Source of the DNA: Proteles cristata cristata
Taxonomy: Eukaryota > Chordata > Mammalia > Carnivora > Hyaenidae
Direction: 5' to 3'
Length of the DNA stretch: 64,000 nucleotides
Assembly: GCA_017311185.1 (NCBI GenBank)
Contig: JAESUZ010001712.1
Coordinates: 806,001-870,000, forward strand
The notes under the pieces are model-generated. The model had not been told where the DNA came from and ran no database searches. It saw nothing but the letters and a program-made list of their open reading frames with translations. Positions 1 through 10,911 of this stretch are shown here, in pieces; positions within the stretch are counted from its first letter, which is position 1; every line of letters begins with the position of its first letter. Position numbers and translations under genes: made by a program.

Positions 1-124
1 AATAATTAATTATAAAATTGCAACAGGAAAAAAAAAACCTAACTTTTTAAAGGGATCTCTCTCATCGTATTGGAAAACTGTTACTAAAAAGCACCTTTGT
101 TTCCGCCTACCTTGTGCTCACCAG
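1..124 (+). other. DNAH11 intron end
   Basis: This is intronic sequence ending in a splice acceptor at 124. Nothing else is recognised. Confidence 0.8.
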
Positions 125-237
125 GTTTAGTGACCTCCTTTTGCGATGCCGGGAACTTGAAACCTGGACCCACGATCTTGCCCTTCCGGCTGTGGTGTGG
201 CTTCCTGGCTTCTTCAACCCTCAGTCCTTCTTAACTG
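125..237 (+). CDS. DNAH11: DNAH11 exon, third from last
   Basis: The acceptor CTCACCAG ends at 124 and the donor GTAAGC starts at 238. The first base completes a codon from the previous exon, and frame then runs from 126. It reads from [14 protein letters not shown] through to [10 protein letters not shown] and ends with one base of an Ala codon. The [13 protein letters not shown] segment is a strongly conserved dynein heavy-chain motif just before the C-terminal domain. Confidence 0.92.
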
Positions 238-1663
238 GTAAGCATTCCACCTAGGCAGCCCTTGCTGCTGGCACAAACCCTGCCTCGGCTGCCCGGCTCC
301 CCAGGACGTGGGGGGTAGGAGTGACAGTCACACGTGCAGAGGAAGTAAAGTTCCCGGCATGGCAGCCACAGGAGGTGGGATGTAGTTCACCCTGGTAAGT
401 ATGTTGTCAAAGGCCACGGGCTCGCTTTCCCAGCGGCTCCATTCTGCCACCACAGTGCAAAACCAGAAGCTGTGTAACCACGTGGGCATGGGTGTTCCAG
501 TAGAAGTTCATTTCCAAGAGCAGGGAGCGTGTCCTGCACGCCCTACGTGGCCGTCAGTCCAGTGCAGCCACATGCACATGTCCATGAACTAGAAGCACAC
601 ACGATGCCTCAGGCAGACGGGCCGCTCACTGCGGGCTCCTGGGAACCTCTGTACCACTACGTGCTGTTTCCTGCTCCTCCTCTTCCCACAGCAATCATGC
701 AGACCATGGCTCGAAAAAATGAGTGGCCACTGGATAAAATGTGCTTGACTGTCGATGTTACCAAAAAAAGCAAAGAAGATTATGGCCATCCTCCACGGGA
801 AGGTGCCTATCTCCATGGGCTCCTCATGGAAGGTAAGATCCCAGAGAAGCACATGTACAGTTTTTAATTTAGGATCTTCAGTTACAAGCCGGTATTTGTC
901 TTTGGTTTACTCCCTCATTTCCTGGTCCCGTGAAATTTAATGCCAAGGTCTGTGTCCAGTGTCAGCCAAACTTTAAGGCACGTAGAGTGACAGCTGTCAC
1001 TTAACCACAGGATAATTTAAGACCTACACTAAAGAAGACTGTGAAATGATTTAAAAATGGTCACTTCACTCTGATATTTTACTACAAAGCTTCTGTAAGC
1101 CATGAAGACGCCAGTGCATGTGGGTCTCTAATGTGGGGGCTTGGGAGGAAATGCATTCATTTTGAAGAAATCTTTTTTTTAAAGGGAGGGCAAACTCATT
1201 TGCTTTATCATGCCTGGATTTTTGGAGAGGCTGTTTTAGAATTCAAATTAGTTGACTTTTTGAAGGAAAGTTTAGATGTGGAGTGCTGAGCTTTTCCGTG
1301 GCACCCCTTCCCCTCCCACAGCAGTAAGGAAGCCACTGACAAGCAGTAACGTGACAAAACCAAACATTTATTGCTTCCAACACACACTGTTGCAACACTT
1401 GTGTTTCTGCTGTAGGTGCCAGATGGGACACGCAGTCAGGAACCCTTGCTGACGCCTGCCTCAAGGAGGTAACATCTCTGATGCCGGTCATCTTTGCAAA
1501 AGCCATACCCATGGACAGACAGGAAACCAAACACACCTATGAATGCCCTGTGTATAAAACCAAAATGAGGGGCCCAACCTACGTGTGGACCTTCAGGTTG
1601 AAAAGCAAAGACAGGGTGGCCAAATGGGTCCTGGCCGGCGTGGCCCTGCTGCTGGAAGCCTGA
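125..1663 (+). CDS. DNAH11: Axonemal dynein heavy chain 11, C-terminal end (partial gene, three last coding exons)
   Basis: The exons 125-237, 692-832 and 1416-1663 join in frame through GT-AG introns and encode the last 166 residues of a dynein heavy chain, followed by TGA. The encoded segment lies after AAA6, in the C-terminal domain. Family hallmarks seen are [25 protein letters not shown] and, at the end, RGPTYVWTF and [12 protein letters not shown]. Dynein heavy chains hydrolyse ATP to move along microtubules. DNAH11 is a beta-type outer-arm heavy chain of motile cilia, and human mutations cause primary ciliary dyskinesia. Family membership is clear from sequence. The choice of DNAH11 over DNAH9 or DNAH17 rests on the convergent neighbour CDCA7L, which matches the known mammalian order. 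The rest of the gene lies left of the window. Confidence 0.93.
238..691 (+). other. DNAH11 intron
   Basis: A short intron (454 bases) with GTAAGC and CAG ends. I see no repeat in it. Confidence 0.85.
692..832 (+). CDS. DNAH11: DNAH11 exon, second from last
   Basis: A pyrimidine-rich acceptor ends in CCCACAG at 691 and the donor is GTAAGA at 833. The exon completes the Ala codon and reads [17 protein letters not shown], continuing to [11 protein letters not shown]. One base of the Gly codon is carried at the 3' end (phase 1), so both flanking introns are phase 1 and the exon is symmetric (141 bp). Confidence 0.93.
833..1415 (+). other. DNAH11 last intron
   Basis: A 583-base intron with GTAAGA and TAG ends. 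It contains the opposite-strand AATAAA at 1367-1372. No interspersed repeat is recognised. Confidence 0.85.
1367..1372 (-). terminator. Candidate distal poly(A) signal for CDCA7L
   Basis: On the - strand this is AATAAA, about 1.1 kb past the CDCA7L stop, with GT-rich sequence further downstream. It is the only canonical hexamer I find on that strand between the stop codon and here. Use of it would make the 3' UTR overlap the last DNAH11 exon. Confidence 0.5.
1416..1663 (+). CDS. DNAH11: DNAH11 last coding exon with stop
   Basis: The acceptor TTTCTGCTGTAG ends at 1415. The exon opens by completing Gly and continues ARWD, then reads [29 protein letters not shown] and [12 protein letters not shown] before TGA at 1661-1663. 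Spacing and sequence match the C-terminal tail of outer-arm dynein heavy chains. On the opposite strand this exon probably lies within the CDCA7L 3' UTR. Confidence 0.94.
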
Positions 1664-2060
1664 AATGGCCCTCGGACTCTTCTTCCTTTGGCCTCAGCAG
1701 GAGGTCCGCACATGTTAACTTATTCTACTGAGAGCCTTAAAACACACTCCAGCTTCTGTAAATTTTAAGTAACTTACTTACGTGTGCGTTAATTTTGCTT
1801 AAACACCATCCTTAACAGTCTCCCCATCAGTAAGTGGGATTTGAGTTCGTGCAGATACTCAACAAAATCTTTTTAAATTAAAATTTAGCCCTTACGTTCT
1901 TTCAAAATCTAGAAGCCCTTGACCTCAGGCAGCAGGTGCATTCTGAAGGAAGAGGCAGCCGCTCCCGCCGGCCAGCAGTGCCCCCAGTGTCGGTAATGTG
2001 ACAGTCGACTTTTTGTTCATTCAAGTTTTAATAAAAATAAAACTCTAGTACTCAAGATCT
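1664..2060 (+). other. DNAH11: DNAH11 3' UTR (probable extent)
   Basis: The region runs from the stop codon to about 20 bases beyond two AATAAA hexamers at 2030-2035 and 2036-2041. No SINE interrupts it. The cleavage point is inferred. Transcript data would fix it. Confidence 0.6.
2030..2041 (+). terminator. Tandem poly(A) signals for DNAH11
   Basis: Two adjacent AATAAA hexamers lie about 370 bases after the DNAH11 stop codon. On the opposite strand the overlapping bases 2027-2032 read ATTAAA, a weaker signal that could serve a short form of CDCA7L. Confidence 0.55.
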
Positions 2061-2483
2061 ATGGGTTAATTGCACTTTGTAATTTAGGAGAACATTCTTT
2101 TCTTGAAGATAAATTTCCAATGACCCAGAGAAGCATTAACTACCTGGTCTGAACTGCTGTCACTGCCTGGGAGGTAAAAGATCAAGGCAACGAACAGTGC
2201 CAAAGGCAAGAGCTGCTTACGCAGTATTTTCTCTGGAACTTACCTGGACTTTAACTCCACCCCGTTTTAAACTGTGCTTTTAAACCATTCAATATACATA
2301 GGGGCCTGTGGATACATGTAAATAGATTCCTCTTTGCGGTCTTCCTGAGAAATTGTTTTAGGCATATAAATCTTACAAAAATAGTATTTAGATCTACAAG
2401 GAACTTCTGTATAAAACCCCAACTGGACGAAATTGTAGGCACATGGGGGATGGCATGTCTTGCTAGCGTTCTCTATTCTTTTC

Positions 2484-2514
2484 TTAATCATCTTCTACCA
2501 GCTGCTTCTGTAGG
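2484..2514 (-). CDS. CDCA7L: CDCA7L coding exon 10 with stop
   Basis: The acceptor is TTTTCCTCAG. Choosing this AG completes the split Ser codon and gives [10 protein letters not shown] and TAA, close to the family C-terminus. An AG seven bases further in would break the frame with exon 9. Confidence 0.93.
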
Positions 2515-5500
2515 CTGAGGAAAAGAGGGGAGGCGTCAGTGTGAGGGGTAGAGAGATGAACACAAAGCCGCGGTCGAGGCTCAACACGTGGCCTGAGCCA
2601 TGAGCCGCACTCCCAACCGCGCCGCAGATTCCCATGCAGGTTCCTCGGCCCCAGAAGGCGGTAACCATGGCTGCTGCGCACTCTTCCCAGACCTCCCCTT
2701 GGCCTGCCTTGTGTATTCCATTTCTGTTTTACACAATGAGGGGGAAGTGGGGATACGGGCAGTGCCAAAGCTGAAGATGCTAAGGAGGGAATGTTCCAAC
2801 AGGGAACACACCAGCCCTGGGCGGCTCCACGGCAACCAGCTGGGGAATGGAGGGCATTTGCCTGAAATGTGGCAGCCACTCCCGCCTACAGGGTCTCCCT
2901 GCTGGGGATTACAGCCTCCACTGACATGAGACGCACCTCTCCAGGTATTCCTTAACGTTATTGTAACCATAAAACTTGGCCAGATGAATGAGGATCCCAG
3001 TGGCACAGCGGCCATCGCGCTTGCGACAGTAACTGCAGTTGCAGATCCCACGGCAGGGAGGACACATCCAATCCTGGAAGAGCAATTTCCCCGTTAGCTA
3101 CACTGGGCTCCAGCCCGGCTTGCTCAGCCTCTCCTCCGGCCTTCGGTCACAGGATACTTGTAGTACAGGGTGACCGAACCGGTGTCTTTGTTGCAAAGGC
3201 CTAGAGAGGATGATCACCCACAGGGTCCCATGTGTGGAGAAACAGGAAATTAGAAACTTAAAATGTGGAGGCTTTTAGGATCATACAAAGAGCAATGAGA
3301 CAGAGGTGTGGATTCTAGCTCTTCTTCCTTCCCTAACTACATAACCAGAGGTGTAGTTTATATTCATCTGCAAAATAGGGACAATGACCCCATGACTGCT
3401 GTAAAAGAGGTCACAGGGGTCAGGAGCACAGACTCTGGGGCCAGAATGCCTAGGTTCAAGCACGTATGTACTAACCATACTAGTATCTCATTTCACAGAG
3501 GAAACAGAGGACTTGGGAGGTTGTATGCCTACTTCGTAAGGGTAAATGACTTAGCCACAACTGAAAGTTATCGGCGTTACTAACAAAACCTTAGATGAGA
3601 GCCAGGCACACAGAAAGCATCCTATGCAGTGACACACCTGCCCCCTGGCCTTGCCTGAGGTTAAGCCACATTGCTGGAGGAAAGCCACACAGGTTCACCT
3701 GATGAACCATAATGCTAAGGAAACAAGGCTTGAACCCTGGAAAACCCAATCATCTGTCCTGTCTTTCCAGAAGGAAACCCTTTTTTTCATTTCTTCTGGA
3801 GTGTCGAGGGGGAGACAGCTCTGCAGCTACAGGTCCCCACGTCCGCTTGCTTCACTTTGCCAACGCGGTTCACCCCAAGTGTGCGCCCCGTTCCTACCGG
3901 GTCCAGCAGCGCGGATCTCACGTCCTCCCCGTAGCGGTTCCGCAGGCAGGGCCCGCAGAACTGTCCTCGGACCCCGCCGCAGCCCTGGTTCCGACACACC
4001 GTCTTGGTGTCAATGGTCTTCTGCCTGCACTGGTGGCAAGTGTTTCCCTGCGGGAGGAAGGCGGTGGGCGGGTGAGTGCAGGACTTACAGGGCGATGCCT
4101 GCAAGACCCCAAGCTGTCGAACGCATTCAACAGGGCGTGCAGAGGCCGTGCCTCTCGCCCCGAAGCGAGCAGTCCCTCTTCTCTGGTCCAAACCACAGCT
4201 CTGGGGCCAGAGAAACCTATCAGAGCAGCTAAGACAGAGTGGGGCACCTAGAATAAATGAAATGATGAGAGAGATGAGCAGAAAGCCTGCAGGTGGGAGA
4301 GGAAGAGCCCACAGAGGGTGACAGGGGCCCAAGTGGTCCTGAGTCCCCAGCAGCACTTGGCTATGTCTTAGCTCCCGGTGATCTGGAGCTTTTCGGTATA
4401 AAATTTCCCAGTGTTAAAATGTTGGCAATTAAATTAAAAACATTTTAATACTGCCTCAATAGGATGCTGCCTCATTTAAAAAAATGATGCATAACACCAC
4501 AAAGCCCCCCTCTGAATCACCGTTTAAAAGGATTTTTAACCCATTTCCTACCAACCACAGATATTCTGTCAAACTTTAGTTCCTAGGGTTCTGTTAATCA
4601 GAAAGCACACAGGCACACACCCAAAAGCACAGCATTTTTTTTTTCTGTGTTGGAAATAAACACCAGGCACACCTGGGTGGCCCAGTCGGTTAAGCGTCAT
4701 ACTTCAGCTCAGGTCACCATCTCATACTTCATGATCTGAGCCCCACCTTGGGCTCTGTGCTGACAGCTCAGAGCCTGGAGCCTGCTTCTAATTCTGTGTC
4801 TCCCTCTCTCTGCCCCTCCCCCACTTGATGCTCCCTCTCAGAAATAAAAATTTTAAAAATTTTTTTAAATAAACACCATATAAATATTTAAAATGTTAAC
4901 TATTATCAGTATGCTTTTCCAAACTATACACCTGCCTCCTCACATCTCATCTGCATTCCCCAGAGAGACCTCTCCCAAGGAGGCTCCCTGCAGGAAGCTA
5001 ACTCCCCCCACCCAGTGAGAGGTGATCCAGTGAGAACGGAGAAGGCTTGAGGCTTTTAAGTCCAGATGCAGTTTAAAAACAACACAGGATTTCAAATACC
5101 AGCTCCTTGGACTCCCAATTAGAATCACAATCACACAAATTATCCATCATACAGAATTTACCAGAACTTTATCGTAAATTTTATCTCGAACAGTGATGGC
5201 AACGTTTTCTAGGTCCTCTTCAGTGATATCCTCCACTGGCCGGAAAGAAGATATACGGTGACGCCGTCTGTACCCCTGGCACTTGCCCTGCAAAATAAGC
5301 CAAAGCAGAACCTGGCATGAGATGTTCTGACTGGTTAAAACACACCCTCAGAGTTCCAGCACCATTAATGTTAGTAACGGTGTCCCTCTCCCATGTCCCT
5401 GGACTCCTTTTCGGAGCTGCCACCACAGTGCCAAGCCTCCTGGACGACAAGGAGATCGGACAATAAATGAGCCGGTCAGGTAACTAAGTCTCCTGACCAA

Positions 5501-8500
5501 GAGTCACCAGCTGTGAACCCTGTGAGGACAGAGATGTGAACCACGAGGAACGACCCAACCTGCCAAGGGGAAGAATCGTTTCTCGCTCCAGACTGAAAGC
5601 TCTTAGAACGCCCCATTCCTACAACTGAAAGAGCTAGGAGGAATCACTGCCCTTTCCCACAGGCGAAACGCCACTGACAGGCCCTTCCTGCCCCCCTCGG
5701 GGATGAAGTGGAGGATCCTAACACGGGAGCAGCTCCTCTGCTCCGCTCAGGTTAAGGCTTCTCTCCAGCCTGCAGCCTAGACGGGGGCGGGGGTCCTTCT
5801 GGGAGTGTGGTCCCGGAAACAGCAGCTCCACTGGGGACTTGGGAGAAATGCCCGTTCTCAGCTGCTGCACACTATCGGCTCAGAGCTGCAGCGCTGGCTG
5901 AGGCAGAGAATAAGCTGTTTAAGGTGCTCAGAAAGTACCCCGCTAATCGTCTTCCTTCTCCGGAAGCTGTAAAATTCTTCTGCAAATTTGGCAGCAGAGA
6001 CGGTGAAGTTCTCCAGGGCAAACTTCTCGGGAGGCCGCGCACTCCGGGTCGGGTTAGTGCGTCGTGGGATCTGTCCCTCCGAGAAAGCCCGCCTCACGGT
6101 TCTCTTCTTCTGAAAGCAAGAGACAGACATTTGCAACCGGGTGTAAAAGCCACCTAGCAGCAGGTCATGTCCGTTAGTACCAGAATAATTATAAAGGAGT
6201 TCTACTTACAGAGGCTGAGCTCGGGGTTCGTACTGGGAAGAAATCGGGCATTGAGTTCAGTTCTGCCAATAACTGAGCAAGCTGAGGTTCAGAACAAAAG
6301 AAAGGACCTTCTGTCAATATTGCCGTGCCTAGTTCATCTAACACCTTATCACATGGCTTCAGTTTTGCCAACATTAAAAACTAGGACTAAAGTAGTTCAC
6401 GTAAGATCTTAACAGTTGTTGTATTTTTAACCTCATATGTAAACATTTTTAAAGTTTCTTTTGAGAGACAGAGAGAGAGAGAGGGAACGAACATGCATGG
6501 AGGAAAGGCAGAGTATCCCAAGCAGGCTCTGCGCTGTTAGCACAGAGCCCAACACAGGGCTCAATGCCACAAACCTCAAGATCGTAACCTGAGCCAAAAT
6601 CAAGAGTCAGATGCTTAACTGAATGAGCCACCCAGACACCCCAAGATTTTTGTTTAATGTTTACTTTTTCTGAGAGAGGACATATGCAAATGAGGGGAGA
6701 GGGGTAGAGACAAAGGGAGAGAGAAAATCCCAAGGAGGCTCAGCACTGTCAGAGCCCAACGCAGGACTTGATCCTACGAATAGTGAAATCCTGACCTGAG
6801 GCAAAACCAAACATTAGATCCTCAACCGAGCCACCCAGGGGCCCCAAGATTTTTATCTCCAGAGGTGAGATACTGATACCAGCCTTCATAGGAATAACAT
6901 CTATGCCCATTCCTTATATACGAAAGCCTGACATGAAGAGGTGGTCCTTGGAATGATGAGATCAGGCATATGAGGTCAGAATCCTGGCATGGCCACTAAT
7001 TCGTAGTGTGATCCTGGAACAGATCACTATGCACACCTAAACCAAGCTTCATCATGTTCAAAACAAAAGGCTCAACTAGGTTGTTCTGACATGTGTTTTA
7101 GAGCTCCAAGAAAACTAAGTTGATTTCTCATCAATAAGAATAATTTATGAAAAGATTCCCAAATAAACACTCAAGAATACGAAATAACAGCCAATGAACA
7201 ATATTCTAATCAATTCAGGTTATTTATACAAATGTTTAGGCATCATTAAAAAATCATGAACATTTATTTTAAAGACGGAGAGAGCTGAAGTGCTAAAAAT
7301 TTCCCTTGCTAATAAGCATAAATAGGTCTGAGGACAAATTTCACCCACAAGTAGGTTTTAGGTAATTTTTTTTAAAGTTTACTTATTATTGAGAGATAAA
7401 GACAGAACCTGAGCAAGAGAAGGGTAGCAAGAAAGGGAGACACAGAATTTGAAGCAGGCTCCAGGCTCTGAGCTGTCGGCACGAGCCCACTATGGGGCTC
7501 AAATCCATGAACCGTGAGATCACGACCTAAGCTGAAGTTGGACTTAACTGACTGAGCCACCCAGGTGCCCCTAGGCTTTATATTTTCTTAAATAACTTAC
7601 TAGATGTATAAGATTGCATAACAGCATCATTATATTATGCTTTTCAAAAAGAAATTATAAATATACCAAATGCTAACAGTGATTGAGTGGCAGAATTTTA
7701 TTAATTCTGTATATGCAAAATTATGAAACAAATTACTGACCAAATACAGAAGAACCAAATGCACATAATAAATATTTTACCTTGCATCATAATTCATTCT
7801 AGTGAAGACGTGTTAACATGACTCAAAACTGTTCGTGTGTTTTAATACCTAGGCCTCTTTCATTCTCTCATACATCTTGAAACCCCCAGTGGTTCACCAC
7901 AGAAGGATTTCTCATGAGAGCCACCTGCCTAACCTGTACCTTGCAACTCTTAAAGTGGGCTTCTTGACACTTTTTTTTTATCTTTAGTTTCTTTCTGCTG
8001 GGAACAAGCCAACTGTTCAGCCCTCTCCTCTCCAGTACCAGTACATACTTAGAACCTGACTTCAACCATAAGCAGCCCTAGTTCATGGCCCCAGGAACCA
8101 GGGCTAAAAACTTCCCTGGGAAGTCTCTTTCTGTTCCCAAGCCAGAACTGATCAGGTATAAGCAGCTGGCATTCAGGAACAGAGAAAGGACACCTGACAG
8201 CCAGAGCACATTTCCCGACAGAAGCAGCAGCTGGGAGGGCAGTTCCGGGAGCCTCCATGGCCGCAGGGCAGGGTGCAGAGCCGGCTCCCAGACCGCCGGC
8301 CACAGGGCCTTACCATGGCTTTGTTCTCCTTGATGTTCATGGTCCTTTTCAGCAGAGCATCTGAGCTCTCCTGGCCCTCATCCCTGGTGTCATCCTCAGA
8401 TTCAGAGACAGAATCTTCCCTTTCCTTCCCTTGTCTGCAGCTTCTCTTTCTTCCAAGAACTGCTTTTTTATTGTCCTGCAAGCGTGTGCTCGGAAATAGC

Positions 8501-10815
8501 GGCTCAGAAGACCTGTCATCTGATTTTTTTGCCAGTTTCTTGGTGGGGAATTGAAAGGCTACTCGAAGACCAATACTGCTTCTCCTCGGCCTGCTTCTTC
8601 TGGGTGTAGCCTTTTCTTCTTCATCCTCTTCTTCACTTGAAGACACCTTACCAGCATCGCTCAAATCGGACTCCACAAGCTGACAAAATGAAAGAGCAAA
8701 GATGATGTTTGGTAACAGACCTTCAAAAGCCCATTGTTTAAAACCACTCTGACATTAGAGAAAAAATGAGTAGAAGAAAGCTTCCCCTCCCTATTACGAG
8801 CTCCCTCTGACCTCTTCTGTCAAGTGCTCAGGTAGTCTGGTGATGAATATGGTCCAAGGGCAGGCTCTCCACCGCTGCCAGGTGCCCTGGCCACACCCGC
8901 CAGACTGCTCCCTCCCAGCACAGGCTGGAAGCCATGCTTTCACAGAGGAGGCTCCTCCGCTGTGGAACATCTGGAAACCAAGTATTATGAGCCACAGCCA
9001 AAAAAAAAAAGGCTATGCCTGTCCTTAGAGTCACCTTCACACAGAAATGGGAGCGCTAAGAAACACGGACTATTCTGCCCTGAAGGGCAGGAACAGGACT
9101 CATGGGGAGAAGGGACAGGAGAGCTGACTTCACCTGAGCAAGGTAGCCGAGGAAAAGGCAGATGACTGGCCATGGGGGTTGGTGGCAGAGCCTCATCCCC
9201 AGGATATGACGGGCCCTCACTTCAAGGGACATCCCCTCCCCTTTTCTGCAACCAGTAGAGCCACAGGGTGAAATCAAGGCAGACAGCTCTGCGGCTCGTT
9301 GGCAAACACCCATCCCATCAGCTCAAGAAACTCTCGCCCCACAATTTCTGATTCCACTTGATACAGACTTCTGGCATTAACAGGAAATTCAGTCTTACAC
9401 ACGAGGGCACAGTAAGAACAGAAGGCAATGGTGGGGTGATATTACCCAGGAGACAGTGGGTGACACCTCAGATGTGAGGGGACCCTTAGCAATGTCAGAG
9501 ATGGGCTTGAATATGGAGATCCAAGAGGTGGCCTGGACACATGGCTGTACGACCTCCAAACGCCCTGGCTAGTAATATCCTATTATCGGAGAAAGTGGCC
9601 CTACAGTGGGCAGGAGGTTGGGGAGGGAGGCAATGATACTTGTTTGCTCACTGAATTTTATGTATTTATTTTAAATGTTTATTTTGAAAGAGAAAGCATG
9701 AGCAGGGAAGGGGAGAGAGAGATGGAGAGAGAATTCCAAGCAGGGCCCATACTATCAGCACAGACCCCAACATGGGGCCTGACCTTGCAACTGAGAGATC
9801 ATGACTGAGCCAAAATCAAGAGTCGGCATGTAACTGACAGTGTGACCCAGGCAACCCTGCTCACTGAAATTTAAAATAAAATTTGCAGGAGTGCTTGGGT
9901 GGCTCTGTCGACTACATGTCTGACTCTTGATGTGGGCTCAGGTCATGACATGGTTTGTGGGTTTGAGCCCCACACTGGGCTCTGCGCTGACAGTCCAGAG
10001 CCTGCTGGAGTTTCTCTTTCTCTGCTCCTCCACTGCTCACACTCTCTCTCAAAATAAGTAAACATTAAAAAAAAGTAAAAAATAAATAATAAAGTAAAAT
10101 CTGCCAGTGGATCTTCCCGAAGCGGTGAGTTACATCAGTGAACAGAACATGTCACAATTCATACCCCAGATGTATGGCCTATGAAAAGAAAAAAGACTTT
10201 TGGGGTAGTTCACGTCCCAGTGCTAGAAACACAAATTCTTTGAATAACCTGACATTACTTAACTAAAAAATGAGAAGGAAAACAAGTCACTAAGAGTAGA
10301 GGATACCCATTAAGGTTTGGAAAGATCTTAGTGTCTTGCTGGCCAGAACACATCAACTGCCTTACAAGCAGCTTCTATACTGGAAGCCAAAGGAGGGCTT
10401 GGGGACTAGGCTGGCAGAGCTCTGTGTTGCTATTCCTGGTGGCCGGGAGGGTGAGGGGTGGGGGAGGCATCAACATCAAACAAGCCAGCCTACCATTAGG
10501 GCTTTCAGGCCTTAAGATCCCCCGGGAAAAGGTAAGGGGCAGAGCAAACCTAGTAGTTACAGCTTATTTAAGTTTCTACAGAATTTCCACACCAGATTCG
10601 GCTTCTTAGGAGCTTCTGAACGTGAAGAGGCTTTACCTCTATCCCTTATCTTCATACCCAAGAAGGAAATGGTGTACTGATTTGGGGGGATAAAGGTAGG
10701 CTCTTTTTCAGTTAATAGAAAACATTTTTATGTCTGAAAAAAACCCAAAGATTGTTCTTTAAGTTTCCTTTTTAAAAAAAATGTTTAGTGTTTATTTTTG
10801 AGAGAGAGAGAAAGA

Positions 10816-10911
<96 letters not shown>

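Larger units (their letters stand above)
1350..2483 (-). other. CDCA7L: CDCA7L 3' UTR (probable extent)
   Basis: The region lies between the TAA at 2484-2486 and the AATAAA at 1367-1372 (- strand). It is free of young SINEs and is antisense to DNAH11 exon 1416-1663 and its 3' UTR. The extent is inferred from the poly(A) hexamer. A shorter form ending near 2010 is possible. Confidence 0.5.
6282..8313 (-). other. CDCA7L intron 4
   Basis: A 2.0 kb intron with three antisense SINEs (6446-7571) and a MIR-like fragment. The stretch 7572-8313 shows no recognised element. Confidence 0.8.

Noticed and set aside
2581..3051. A 156-residue - strand ORF
   Set aside because: It is an out-of-frame shadow of CDCA7L exon 9 and the next intron.
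3651..4356. Overlapping ORFs of 179-193 residues on both strands
   Set aside because: They include or shadow CDCA7L exon 8. Only the part 3898-4047 on the - strand has family-conserved text, bounded by splice sites.
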